Shown here: positions 50,978 through 59,785 of the stretch, piece by piece | Layout of the letters: each line of letters starts with the position of its first letter | Numbering within the stretch: the first letter of the stretch is position 1 | From: an uncultured Oscillospiraceae bacterium | GTDB taxonomy: Bacteria; Bacillota; Clostridia; Oscillospirales; Oscillospiraceae | Reading direction: 5' to 3' | DNA length: 64,000 nucleotides | Assembly: GCA_947627735.1 (NCBI GenBank) | Contig: CANQXG010000007.1 | Span: 18,240-82,239, forward strand | Position numbers and translations under genes: made by a program | Notes under the pieces: model-generated | Told to the model about the DNA's origin: nothing | The model's database searches: none | What the model saw: the letters and a program-made list of their open reading frames with translations, nothing else

Positions 50978-53926
50978 TCAGCGCATCCACTTGCCCATGG
51001 TCTCCACCAGCTTGGCGATCTCCACGGGCTTGGATATGTGGTCGTCCATCCCCGCCTCCCGGGTCTGGCGGATGTCGTCGGCGAAGGCATTGGCGGTCAT
51101 GGCCACGATGGGCACCCGCCGCTGCCGGCCCAGGGCGCGGATGCGCCGGGCGGCCTCGCAGCCGTCCATCACCGGCATCTGGATATCCATGAAGATCAGG
51201 TCGTAATAGTCCTCCGGATGGTCGGTCACCATCTGCACCGCCTGGCCGCCGTCCTCGGCCTGCTCCACCTGCACCCCGGTGGTGCCCAGCAGCTCGCAGG
51301 CGATCTCCCGGTTCAGCTCGTTGTCCTCCACCAGCAGCACCCGCCTGTTCCGGTAATCCACGTCGGCCAGCTCCTCGGTATCCATGGCCCCGCCCAGCTC
51401 CGCCGGCGTCAGCACGGACTTCAGCGCGTACACCAGCCGGGAGCGGAACAGGGGCTTGCCGATGAAGGCCTGCACCCCCACCTGGCGGGCCTGCTGCTCG
51501 ATGTCCGTCCAGTCGTAGGCGGACAGGATGAGGATAGGCACGCCCTCGCCCACATGTTCCCGGATCTCCCGGGCGGTCTGCACCCCGTCCTTGCCGGGCA
51601 TCTTCCAGTCCAGGATCACGGCGGCGAAGTCCTCTCCGGCGGCATGGGCCTTGACGGCGGCGTCCACGGCCTCGTCGCCGCTGAGCACCCACTGCGCCTG
51701 CATACCGATGTCCCCCAGGGTTTCGCAGGTGACCACGCAGGAGTCCCTGTCGTCGTCCGCCACCAGCACCCGCAGGTCCGCCAGGGCCTGCACGTCCTCC
51801 GGCTCCATGTCCTGCACCTTCAGGTACAGCCGCACCGTGAAGGTGGACCCCTGGCCCAGGGCGCTCTCCACCTGGATGTCGCCGTCCATCATGCGCACGA
51901 TGTTGCGGGTGATGGACATGCCCAGGCCCGTGCCCTCGATCTTCCGGCTGTCGGACTGCTTGGAGCGGCTGAAGGGGTCGAACACGGTCTTGAGAAACTC
52001 CTCGTCCATGCCGATGCCCGTGTCCCGGCAGACGAACTCATAGTTGGCCATGCCCCGCACGGAGGAATCCAGCTCCCGGATGGAGAAGGTGATCGCGCCG
52101 CCCTCCGGGGTGAACTTCACGGCGTTGCCGAGAATGTTCACGAACACCTGCCGCAGGCGCAGGGTGTCGCCGATCACGTCCTCGTGCTGGATGCGGCCGA
52201 TGTGGACGGTGAAGTCCTGGTGCCGGGCGCCGGCCTGGGTCCGCATGATGGTGACCACGCTGTCCACCAGGTCCGGAACGCTGAAGGGTTCCTCGGTGAG
52301 GGTCACCTTGCCGCTCTCGATCTTGGACATGTCCAGCACATCGTTGATCAGCGCCAGCAGATGGCGGCTGGACACGGTGATTTTGTTCAGGCAGTCCGTC
52401 AGCCGCTCCCGGTCGTCCATGTGCATGGCGGCCACGGCGGTCATGCCCATGATGGCGTTCATGGGGGTGCGGATGTCGTGGCTCATGCGGGCCAGGAAGT
52501 CGGACTTGGCGTGGTTGGCCGCCTCCGCCGCCTCCGAGGCGTTTTGCAGCGCCAGGCGTATCTCCGCCTCCTGCTCCTTCAGGGCCGTCACGTCCTGGAT
52601 GGCGTACAGGGTCCGGACGGCCACGCCGTCCCGCCGCTCCAGGCACAGGATGGACACGTTCTCCCAGTGCCGGCCCTCCAGGTCGATCTGGTATTCATAC
52701 TGCAGATAGGGCACGTCCTCCGTCAGCCGCTGCTGCACCCGGTCCTTGGTGATGCGGTCGGTCATGCTCTCGCTGTCCGCCGTCTCCGGCACATACAGCC
52801 CGTCCATATAGGACAGCAGCCAGGAATAGCTGCCCTTCTTGGGCGCGCCGCCCCGGCCCTGGCCCAGATATTCGTAGGTGTCTGCGTCATAGTCCACCAG
52901 CACGAAGTGGGAGAAAAGCCGGGTCGTCGCTGCCACGATGCTGGACATCTGCTGCTTCTCGCTGACCAGCCGGCGCTTCTGGCGCTGGTTTTTCCAAAGT
53001 ATGTACAGCACGTAGGCCACGAACAGCAGCGCCAGCCGCAGCTCCAGACGGATGCCCGCCTCGTTGGCGCTGCGGGTCATGCCCTGGGTCACGGCGGAGG
53101 GGAAGCTCTGCATCAGCGCCCAGTCCCCGCCCTCCAGCAAGGTCACATAGGCGCTGCCCGCGCCCTGGGTGCCCTGGTAGTTGAAGGTGCTGTAGTCCAC
53201 GTCGTTGCTCTCGTCCAGGGTTTCCAGCAGCTTGTTCATATCCGCCTCGGACACCCGACCGCTCTGCTCCAGGGCGTCCAGCAGGTTCTCCACGTCGTCC
53301 TCCCCGCTGGTGGACAGGATCATGTCGCCGTTGCGCTCGAAGAGGTATGTGCTGCCCCGAAGGCCGAAGTAGTCCATGTCCAGCCGCTTGGTGAGGGTGT
53401 CGGCCCGGAGCATGCCGGTGAACACGCCGGTGATCTGGCCGTCATAGTAGCCCGGGGCATAGAACACCAGCAGCGTTTCGTTGGTGATGCGGGAGTTGCG
53501 GATCACGGTCCGGCCGGAGTTGCCGGCCATGCCGTCCCGGAAGTGGGCGCGGTCCGACAGGTCCGCCGTCCGGCCGTCGGCGGTCAGGTCCTGGCCGTCG
53601 GCGTCGATGAACTCCACATAGTCGAAGGAGGACCGGTCGATCATCTCCCGGAGCATGGCCTCGTCCACCACCGGCCCCTCGTCCCCTGCGCTATAGAGCT
53701 GCGCCAGCAGGTCCACGCTGCGCTGGGCGGTGTAGATCATGTCGTTGAGCCGGTCCGCGGTCTGGGTGGTGACGGCCTCCACGAAGCTGTCCGTCTGCTC
53801 CAGGACGCGCCGGCTGTTGCTGCGGGCGAAGGAGTAGAAGCTCGCCACGGCCAGCGCCAGCAGCACCACGACCACCGTGATGTCCATGATCAGAGCGTTA
53901 TTTCTCTTGCCCCTTGCTTTGTTCAT
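50978..53926 (-). CDS. hybrid histidine kinase with Cache-like sensor and PAS-like region
   Basis: 982 residues. Helices near 16-36 and 295-312 enclose an extracellular sensor with Cache-like features (ADRLNDMIYTAQRSVDLLAQ, YVEFIDADGQDLTADG). A PAS-like region (about 330-460) is followed by HisKA (RMSHDIRTPMNAIMGM, His near 485), HATPase (DTGIGM, GTGLGMSI) and two receivers (ILDWKMPGKDG with GKPLF; FMDIQMPVMDG with SKPVE). The start MNKARGKRNN at 53926 has GGGAGGGAAC upstream. It has its own promoter at 53990-54018. It is convergent to the 47593 kinase and similar in its catalytic half. Confidence 0.92.
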   Translation of the reverse strand: MNKARGKRNNALIMDITVVVVLLALAVASFYSFARSNSRRVLEQTDSFVEAVTTQTADRLNDMIYTAQRSVDLLAQLYSAGDEGPVVDEAMLREMIDRSSFDYVEFIDADGQDLTADGRTADLSDRAHFRDGMAGNSGRTVIRNSRITNETLLVFYAPGYYDGQITGVFTGMLRADTLTKRLDMDYFGLRGSTYLFERNGDMILSTSGEDDVENLLDALEQSGRVSEADMNKLLETLDESNDVDYSTFNYQGTQGAGSAYVTLLEGGDWALMQSFPSAVTQGMTRSANEAGIRLELRLALLFVAYVLYILWKNQRQKRRLVSEKQQMSSIVAATTRLFSHFVLVDYDADTYEYLGQGRGGAPKKGSYSWLLSYMDGLYVPETADSESMTDRITKDRVQQRLTEDVPYLQYEYQIDLEGRHWENVSILCLERRDGVAVRTLYAIQDVTALKEQEAEIRLALQNASEAAEAANHAKSDFLARMSHDIRTPMNAIMGMTAVAAMHMDDRERLTDCLNKITVSSRHLLALINDVLDMSKIESGKVTLTEEPFSVPDLVDSVVTIMRTQAGARHQDFTVHIGRIQHEDVIGDTLRLRQVFVNILGNAVKFTPEGGAITFSIRELDSSVRGMANYEFVCRDTGIGMDEEFLKTVFDPFSRSKQSDSRKIEGTGLGMSITRNIVRMMDGDIQVESALGQGSTFTVRLYLKVQDMEPEDVQALADLRVLVADDDRDSCVVTCETLGDIGMQAQWVLSGDEAVDAAVKAHAAGEDFAAVILDWKMPGKDGVQTAREIREHVGEGVPILILSAYDWTDIEQQARQVGVQAFIGKPLFRSRLVYALKSVLTPAELGGAMDTEELADVDYRNRRVLLVEDNELNREIACELLGTTGVQVEQAEDGGQAVQMVTDHPEDYYDLIFMDIQMPVMDGCEAARRIRALGRQRRVPIVAMTANAFADDIRQTREAGMDDHISKPVEIAKLVETMGKWMR

Positions 53927-53989
53927 ATGTTCCCTCCCGGAAAAGCGCCCGCCGGCGGCCCGCCGCCATACCATAGTCGTAGTTGTTGT

Positions 53990-54018
53990 ATTGTACTATC
54001 TTTTCCGCCCGCTGTCCA
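53990..54018 (-). promoter_or_regulatory. promoter of the 53926 kinase
   Basis: Minus strand TGGACA (54013-54018), 17-nt spacer, TACAAT (53990-53995). Confidence 0.6.
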
Positions 54019-54060
54019 GTGACAGATGGTCTTTTCCCGGGAACAATTCCATATTCCGGA

Positions 54061-54106
54061 AAAAACGGAAAAGATCCGCGCCCTCTTCCCGGGAAAAGAG
54101 CGCGGA
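54061..54106 (-). terminator. terminator of the dus-sigma-anti-sigma operon
   Basis: A long stem within 54075-54106 (TCCGCGC/GCGCGGA plus CTCTT/AAGAG), with minus-strand ATCTTTTCCGTTTTTT. It resembles the hairpin at 50924-50955 in sequence. Confidence 0.75.
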
Positions 54107-54122
54107 CCGCGTTATTTTCCTG

Positions 54123-54983
54123 TCAGTCCAGCAGCGCCTGAAGCCCGTCCAGGCCCGCCGGGGAGCGGGTGACGGTACCGTCCGCCTCGGTCCACCAGAC
54201 CAGGCCGTCCTCCCCGTCCGCCGCCAGGACGTATCTTACCCCGTCCAGGGTCAGGGTGTACATGGGCGCGAACCCCTCCGGCCCGGCGGCGATGACCTCG
54301 CCCCGGAGCAGCCCGTCCAGGGCCTCCCGGTCCGATATCACCGCCACGGCGTTCCCGTCCGGGTCACAGAGGGTGTACCCCACGGCCCCGGCGGCAGGCT
54401 CCACGGGCGCCGCCTCGGCGTTCGCGGCGCCGGAGAGGGCACCGTCCTCGTCGGACGCAAAGTCCTCCTCCGCCTCCGCCGGCTCCTCGGCCACAGCGTC
54501 CATCATGCCCTCGGTAAGGCTGACGGTCTCGGGCATATCCGCCGACCGGGCGGCGGCCTCGCCGCCATCCGACTCCATGACATAGGGCGCCGCCTCGGGC
54601 GCAGCTGCGTCCGCCGCGGCGCCGCTGGCGCCCTTCCGGCCCATCAGCCGGGGCAGGGCCGCGCCCGCGATCACCACCGCCAGGCACGCGGCCGCCGCCA
54701 GGGGCATCCACCGGCGCAGCTTTTTCACCGGCCTGACGGGCCGGGCCTCCGCCCTCTCCGCCTCATAGGCCGCCACCCGGGCCATGACGCCCTCCGCCAG
54801 GGCCGCCGGCGGCTCCGCCATGTCCTCCCGGAGGACCTGTGACGCGGCCATCACGGCCTCATACAGCCGCCGGCAGTCCTCACAGCCGGCCATATGCGCC
54901 CGCAGCTCCGCCTCCCGGTCCGGGGCGAGGTCCCCGCCCGCCAGGGCGCAGATCAACTCCTCGTATCGCTCACATCCGGCCAC
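54123..54983 (-). CDS. zinc-finger anti-sigma factor
   Basis: 286 residues. The N-terminal zf-HC2 anti-sigma domain has Cys4 and HMAGCEDC (the HxxxCxxC zinc motif). A linker leads to one helix (WMPLAAAACLAVVIAGAALP, about 92-111). The extracellular part is an Ala/Glu-rich stretch and a small beta domain (PMYTLTLDGVRYVLAADG). It would hold the sigma factor encoded just upstream inactive at the membrane. Its start overlaps the sigma factor gene by 14 bases, the usual coupling of such pairs. Confidence 0.88.
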   Translation of the reverse strand: MAGCERYEELICALAGGDLAPDREAELRAHMAGCEDCRRLYEAVMAASQVLREDMAEPPAALAEGVMARVAAYEAERAEARPVRPVKKLRRWMPLAAAACLAVVIAGAALPRLMGRKGASGAAADAAAPEAAPYVMESDGGEAAARSADMPETVSLTEGMMDAVAEEPAEAEEDFASDEDGALSGAANAEAAPVEPAAGAVGYTLCDPDGNAVAVISDREALDGLLRGEVIAAGPEGFAPMYTLTLDGVRYVLAADGEDGLVWWTEADGTVTRSPAGLDGLQALLD

Positions 54984-55599
54984 GGTCCCCGCCTCCTTTC
55001 TCTCCGGTCTTGCTGTTGGACGGTCCGTCGGCGAAAAAGTTCCCGCCGGCGGTGAGATAGGCCGCCAGCTTTCGCCGGGCGCGGAAGATGCGGCTCTTCA
55101 CCGTGCCGGCCTCCAGGCCGGTGACCCGGGCGATCTCATCATAAGTAAGGCCGTTCAGCTCCCGCAGGATCAGCGCCTGGCGGAAGGGCGGCTCCAGGCG
55201 CATCAGCCCCTCCCGCACCGCGGCGCGCAGCTCTTTTCTCTCCAGCGCCCGCTGGGGGTCGCCCCGCTCGTCGGGCACGGCCAGCTCCTCCCCGTCGTCC
55301 TCCACGGTCAGGGAGGACTCCGGCCTGCGGCCCGCCCGCCGCAGCATGTCCAGGCACACGTTCCCGGTGATCCTATACAACCACACGGAGAATTTGCTGT
55401 CCCCCCGGAAGGAATCCAGGGACCGGTACGCCCGGAAGAATGCCTCCTGGGAGGCGTCCAGGGCGTCCTGCTCGTTGCCCAGCATCCGCAGCGCCAGGTT
55501 GTATACCGACCGCTCATGGGCCTTCACAAGCGCCTCGAATGCGTTGCTGTCCCCGGCCAGCACCTGCCGGATGACGCCGGCCTGCTCCTTTTCCGTCAC
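54970..55599 (-). CDS. ECF RNA polymerase sigma factor
   Basis: 209 residues, SigW/RpoE-like. Region 2: DSNAFEALVKAHERSVYNLA and DALDASQEAFFRAYRSLDSF. Region 4: LRLEPPFRQALIL-type sequence, then ELNGLTYDEIARVTGLEAGTVKSRI. A glycine/basic tail follows. The start is GTG at 55599 with GAGGTGAG upstream. It lies 7 bases after dus and overlaps the anti-sigma factor. Confidence 0.93.
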   Translation of the reverse strand: MTEKEQAGVIRQVLAGDSNAFEALVKAHERSVYNLALRMLGNEQDALDASQEAFFRAYRSLDSFRGDSKFSVWLYRITGNVCLDMLRRAGRRPESSLTVEDDGEELAVPDERGDPQRALERKELRAAVREGLMRLEPPFRQALILRELNGLTYDEIARVTGLEAGTVKSRIFRARRKLAAYLTAGGNFFADGPSNSKTGEKGGGDRGRM

Positions 55600-55606
55600 G
55601 GCATGC

Positions 55607-56575
55607 TCACCTCAGCTCCCTCTTGGCCCGGGCCACCACGGCCCGGACGGCGTCCATGTCCGACACCTGCACCATCTCCCGCTTCACGGACCCGGACCAG
55701 GGCACGCCGTGCAGATACCAGCACAGCTGCCGCCTCGCCTCCAGACAGGCGATGTGGGGGTCCTTCCACCGGCAGGCCAGCTCCACCTGCTCCAAAGCCG
55801 TGTCCAGCCGCCGGTCCAAGGGCGGGTCCTCCGGCACCGGCTGCCCCGCCAGGGCGGCGGCGATCCGCCGGAACAGCCACGGGTCGCCGAAGCAGCCCCG
55901 GCCCACCATGCACATGTCCGCGCCGGTGCGGCGCAATATGCGCTGGGCGCTCTCGGCGGAGAACACGTCCCCGTTGGCGATCACCGGGATGGACACCGCC
56001 GCCTTCACGTCCCGGATGATGTCCCAGTCCGCCGCGCCGGCGTACATCTGCACCCGGGTCCGACCGTGGACGGTCACGGCGGCGGCCCCCGCCTGCTCGC
56101 AGACACGGGCGAACTCCACCGCGTTCACGCTCCCGCCGTCCCAGCCCTTGCGGAACTTCACCGTCACCGGCGCGTCCACCGCGGCCACGCAGGCCTCGAT
56201 GATCCGCCCGGCCCTGTCCGGGTCCCTCATCAGGGCCGAGCCGTCCCCGCTCTTGACGATCTTCCCCACGGGGCAGCCCATGTTGATGTCCAGGATGTCC
56301 GCGCCGGATATTTCCAGGGCCATGGCCGCCGCCTCGGCCATGATGGACGGCTCCGAGCCGAAGATCTGCGCCGCCGTGGGGCCGTCCCCCGGCGGGCAGA
56401 AGAGGAGCTGCTTCGTCTTGGGATCGTTGTACACCAGGCCCCGGCTGGAGACCATCTCCGTGCAGGTCAGCGCCGCGCCCAGACTCCGGCAGATATGCCG
56501 GAAGGCGGCGTCCGTCACCCCCGCCATGGGGGCCAGCGCCGCGCCCGCCGGTATGTCCACCTGTCCGATCCGCAT
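55607..56575 (-). CDS. dus: tRNA-dihydrouridine synthase
   Basis: 322 residues, flavin-dependent Dus family, reducing uridine in tRNA D-loops. Features: LAPMAGVTDAAFRHICRSLG, TEMVSSRGLVYND, the signature ILDINMGCPVGKIVKSGDG with the catalytic Cys, VTVKFRKGWD, VTVHGRTRVQMYAG and PVIANGDVFSAESA. The start MRIGQVDIP at 56575 has GGGAGG upstream; the open frame continues upstream over the riboswitch region but without a start site. First gene of an operon with the sigma/anti-sigma pair. Confidence 0.95.
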   Translation of the reverse strand: MRIGQVDIPAGAALAPMAGVTDAAFRHICRSLGAALTCTEMVSSRGLVYNDPKTKQLLFCPPGDGPTAAQIFGSEPSIMAEAAAMALEISGADILDINMGCPVGKIVKSGDGSALMRDPDRAGRIIEACVAAVDAPVTVKFRKGWDGGSVNAVEFARVCEQAGAAAVTVHGRTRVQMYAGAADWDIIRDVKAAVSIPVIANGDVFSAESAQRILRRTGADMCMVGRGCFGDPWLFRRIAAALAGQPVPEDPPLDRRLDTALEQVELACRWKDPHIACLEARRQLCWYLHGVPWSGSVKREMVQVSDMDAVRAVVARAKRELR

Positions 56576-56615
56576 GTCGTCCTCCCGTCCGGCCCGTCCG
56601 CCGGTATGATTCAAC

Positions 56616-56644
56616 AGTATAACCGCAAACGGCCCGTTTGGCAA
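56616..56644 (-). promoter_or_regulatory. dus operon promoter
   Basis: Minus strand TTGCCA (56639-56644), 17-nt spacer, TATACT (56616-56621). Confidence 0.65.
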
Positions 56645-56652
56645 CCGCCCTC

Positions 56653-56681
56653 TTGACAACCCGGCCCGGACACCATACAAT
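56653..56681 (+). promoter_or_regulatory. promoter of the cobalamin-uptake operon
   Basis: TTGACA (56653-56658), 17-nt spacer, TACAAT (56676-56681), immediately upstream of the riboswitch. Confidence 0.75.
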
Positions 56682-56734
56682 AATGCCGTACCGCCGCCTC
56701 CGACAGACGCGGGCGCGGCGGATCTCCCCCCGGA

Positions 56735-56860
56735 AAAACAGGATACTTCTACGGGCAGTCGTCTGTCAGGGAATGGAGGTGCGACTCCTCCGCGGTCCCG
56801 CCACCGTAATTGGCCTTCGGGCCTTAAGTCGGAATGCTGAGCTGTCCTGCACGGGTTCAC
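56735..56860 (+). promoter_or_regulatory. cobalamin riboswitch
   Basis: Conserved elements in order: CAGGGAATGGAGGTGCGACTC, the B12-box-like GCGGTCCCGCCACCGTAA, a GGCC-TTCG-GGCC hairpin and AAGTCGGAATGCTGAGCTG. It sits between a promoter and a terminator upstream of a BtuF-like gene, so adenosylcobalamin should stop transcription. Confidence 0.88.
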
Positions 56861-56935
56861 GATGGATGGATTTGTGCATATGCGCCGCGGCGGGCAGGAG
56901 AGCAGTGTGCCCGCTGAAGGTCGTTTATTGCATGA

Positions 56936-56968
56936 AACACCCTTTCGCCGAAAGGGTGTTCTGTTTTT
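56936..56968 (+). terminator. riboswitch-controlled terminator
   Basis: A perfect 11-bp stem (56936-56946 with 56950-56960), then CTGTTTTT, 28 bases before the btuF-like ATG. Confidence 0.85.
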
Positions 56969-56995
56969 GCCGGGCATTTTAAGGAGGAATGTAAC

Positions 56996-58000
56996 ATGAA
57001 CAAGAAACTGACGGCGCTGCTGCTGGCGCTGGCGATGGTCCTGGCCCTGGCTGCCTGCGGCGGACAGCAGACGCCCGCTCCCGAGGCGACGGAGGCGCCG
57101 TCCGCCCCGGTGGAGCCGGCGGCGGAAAATACCCCCGCCCCGGAGCCGGAGGAGGCCGCGCCGGTGACCATCACCGACCCCAGCGGGGCGGAGATCACTC
57201 TGCCGGAGGATGTGAACTCCATCGTGGTGCTGGCTCCCTCCATCGCGGAGATGGTCGTCGCCCTGGGCCATGGGGAGGACATCGCCGCCTATGACACCCA
57301 AAGCGCGGGCCTGGCCGGCCTGGACCCGGACGCGCCGATGTTCGATCTGGTGAACCCGGACATGGAGAGCCTGGCGGCGCTGAAGCCGGACCTGCTGCTG
57401 GTGTCCAATATGTCCCTGTACGACCAGCAGCAGCCCTACCAGCCCCTGATCGACATGGGCGTGTGCGTGGCGTGCATCCCCAACGCCGAGAGCATCCAGG
57501 GCATCTATGACGACATCGCCTTCCTGGGCACGCTCCTAGGCGAGGACGAGGCGGCGGACAGTCTGGCGGCGGACATGCGCTCCGCCATCGACGCGGTGGC
57601 GGCGGTAGGCAGCGCCATCCCGGAGGAGGAGCGAAAGTCCGTCTACTTTGAGATCTCCGCCGCCCCCTATATGTACAGCTTCGGCAGCGGCGTGTATCTG
57701 GACGAGATGATCTCCCTCATCGGCGCGGAGAACATCCTGGCCGATCAGTCCGGGTGGCTGAGCGTGGAGGGCGAGACCGTGGTGGCCGCGGCCCCGGACG
57801 TGATCCTCACCAACGTCAACTACATCGACGATCCCATCGGGGAGATCATGGGCCGGGACGGCTGGGCCGGCGTGCCCGCCGTGGCCAATGGGGCGGTGTA
57901 TTCCATCGACAACATGGCCTCCTCCCTGCCGAATCACAACATCGTCACCGCCCTGGAGCAGATGGCTCAGGCGGTGTACCCGGAATACTTCGCCCAGTGA
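56996..58000 (+). CDS. cobalamin ABC transporter substrate-binding lipoprotein (BtuF-like)
   Basis: 334 residues. The lipoprotein signal ends in ALAAC (Cys21), followed by a Pro/Glu/Ala tether, then a class III binding protein fold of the BtuF/FhuD type: VTITDPSGAEITLPED, IVVLAPSIAEMVVALGHGED, ALKPDLLLVSN, AENILADQSGWLSVEGETV and APDVILTN. Cobalamin specificity is inferred from the riboswitch and the adenosyltransferase downstream; the family also binds haem and siderophores. GGAGG lies upstream. Its stop overlaps the permease GTG start. Confidence 0.88.
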   Translation: MNKKLTALLLALAMVLALAACGGQQTPAPEATEAPSAPVEPAAENTPAPEPEEAAPVTITDPSGAEITLPEDVNSIVVLAPSIAEMVVALGHGEDIAAYDTQSAGLAGLDPDAPMFDLVNPDMESLAALKPDLLLVSNMSLYDQQQPYQPLIDMGVCVACIPNAESIQGIYDDIAFLGTLLGEDEAADSLAADMRSAIDAVAAVGSAIPEEERKSVYFEISAAPYMYSFGSGVYLDEMISLIGAENILADQSGWLSVEGETVVAAAPDVILTNVNYIDDPIGEIMGRDGWAGVPAVANGAVYSIDNMASSLPNHNIVTALEQMAQAVYPEYFAQ

Positions 58001-59025
58001 AGACCGGCAGAAAAATGGCGCTGCTGGTCCTGGCTGCCGTCCTTGCCGTCATGGCGGGGACGGCCCTGGGCAGCGTGTCCATCCCCCCCGGGGACATCCT
58101 GGCCATCCTGTCCGGGCGGCTGTTCGGCACGGCCCTGCCCCCGGACATAGGCCCCGGCTACCCGGCCATGGTCACGGACATGCGCCTGCCCCGGGTGGCG
58201 CTGGCCTTCCTCACCGGGGCGGCCCTGGCCGCCTCGGGCACGGTGATGCAGTCGGTGCTGCAAAATCCCCTGGCCTCCCCCTTCGGGCTGGGGGTGTCCT
58301 CCGGGGCGGGCCTGGGGGCGGCCATCGTGATCGTCACGGGCCTGGCCTCCGGGGCCATGGGGCCGGCCATCCTGCCGGCGGTGAGCCTGGCCTTCGCCCT
58401 GGCCACGGCGGCGCTGGTGCTGTGGGCCGCCGGGCGGCTGGACAGGGGCGCCGGCGGCGTGACCATCGTGCTGATCGGCATGGCGGCCAGTCTGTTCTTC
58501 AACGCGGTGATGGACCTGCTGGCCGCCCTGTCCCCCGCTTACGCCCAGCGCATCGGCCTGTGGCAGCTGGGCAGCTTCTCCATGCGGGAGTGGAGCGCGG
58601 TGTGGGTGCTGGCGCCGGTGACGGCTGTCACCCTGGCCTATTTCCTCTGCAAGGCCCGGACCCTGGACGTGATGACCTTCGGCCAGGAGCAGGCCCAGGC
58701 CATGGGGGTGGACCTGCCCCGGGCGCGGGGCTGGCTCATCGGGGCGGTGGCGCTGCTCGCGGGCACGTCGGTGGCCTTCGTGGGCATCATCGGGTTCGTG
58801 GATCTGATCGCCCCCCACGTGGCCCGGCGGTTCTTCGGCGCGTCCCACCGGCGGGTGCTGCCCGCCAGCGCCCTCATCGGCGGCACGTTCATGGTGCTGT
58901 GCGACCTGGCGGCCCGGACGCTGATCCCGCCCCGGGAGATCCCCATCGGGTCCATCACCGCCCTGCTGGGAGCGCCCTTTTTCCTGTATGTGTACTTCAC
59001 CGGCAGAAGGAGGGGACGGCTGTGA
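57997..59025 (+). CDS. FecCD/BtuC-family ABC permease
   Basis: 342 residues with about ten helices. Hallmarks: MRLPRVALAFLTGAALAASGTVMQSVLQNPLASPFGLGVSSGA, then LWQLGSFSMREW, and the C-terminal FVGIIGFVDLIAPHVARRFFGASHRRVLP. The start GTG at 57997 overlaps the btuF-like stop by three bases; an in-frame ATG at 58015 is possible. It forms the membrane channel of the riboswitch-controlled importer. Confidence 0.92.
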   Translation: MKTGRKMALLVLAAVLAVMAGTALGSVSIPPGDILAILSGRLFGTALPPDIGPGYPAMVTDMRLPRVALAFLTGAALAASGTVMQSVLQNPLASPFGLGVSSGAGLGAAIVIVTGLASGAMGPAILPAVSLAFALATAALVLWAAGRLDRGAGGVTIVLIGMAASLFFNAVMDLLAALSPAYAQRIGLWQLGSFSMREWSAVWVLAPVTAVTLAYFLCKARTLDVMTFGQEQAQAMGVDLPRARGWLIGAVALLAGTSVAFVGIIGFVDLIAPHVARRFFGASHRRVLPASALIGGTFMVLCDLAARTLIPPREIPIGSITALLGAPFFLYVYFTGRRRGRL

Positions 59026-59780
59026 TCCTGGAGGTGAAAGACCTGTCCTGCGGCTACGGCGGGCCGGACGTGGTCCGAAACGTGTCCTTCTCCCTGCGGG
59101 AGGGGGAGCGGCTGTGCGTGCTGGGACCCAATGGCTGCGGCAAGACCACGCTGCTGCGAGCCGTGGCGGGACTGCTGCCCCGGCGGGGGCAGGTGCTGCT
59201 CCGGGGCGCGGACGCCGCCGCCCTGCCCCGGCGGGAGCTTGCCCGCCGGGTGGCGCTGATGAGCCAGCTGTCGCCGGTATACTTCTCCTACACGGTCTAT
59301 GAAACGGTGATGCTGGGCCGGTATCCCCACCGGAAGGGGGGGCTGCTGGACCGGGACAGCGACGCCGACCGGCAGGCGGTGCGGGAGAGTCTGGAGCGGG
59401 TGGGCCTGTGGTCGGAGCGGGACAGGCCGGTGACGGAGCTGTCCGGCGGGCAGCTGCAGCGGGTGTTCCTGGCGAGGGTGTTCGCCCAGGACCCGGCGGT
59501 GATCCTGCTGGACGAGCCGACGAACCACCTGGACCTGAAGTACCAGGTGGAGCTGACGGAGAGCCTGCGGGCCTGGACGGCCAGGCCAGGCCGGTGCGCG
59601 GTGGGGGTGTTCCACGACATCTCCCTGGCCCTGGCCTTCGCCGACACCGCCTTGGTGATGTGCGGCGGGGATGTGCGCTACCTCGGCCCGGCGGCGGCGC
59701 TGGACCGGGCGCTGCTGAACCGGGTGTACGACATGGACGTGGCCGGCTATATGCGCTCGGCCCTGAGACGATGGGAGTGA
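59022..59780 (+). CDS. ABC transporter ATPase (BtuD/FecE-like)
   Basis: 252 residues. Walker A LGPNGCGKTTLLRAVAG, Q-loop in ALMSQLSPV, signature ELSGGQLQRVFLARV, Walker B AVILLDEPTNHLDLKYQ and switch His in GVFHDISLA. The GTG start at 59022 overlaps the permease stop. It powers the cobalamin-type importer. The C-terminal extension (RALLNRVYDMDVAGYM) is typical for this class. Confidence 0.93.
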   Translation: MILEVKDLSCGYGGPDVVRNVSFSLREGERLCVLGPNGCGKTTLLRAVAGLLPRRGQVLLRGADAAALPRRELARRVALMSQLSPVYFSYTVYETVMLGRYPHRKGGLLDRDSDADRQAVRESLERVGLWSERDRPVTELSGGQLQRVFLARVFAQDPAVILLDEPTNHLDLKYQVELTESLRAWTARPGRCAVGVFHDISLALAFADTALVMCGGDVRYLGPAAALDRALLNRVYDMDVAGYMRSALRRWE

Positions 59781-59785
59781 CGGAT

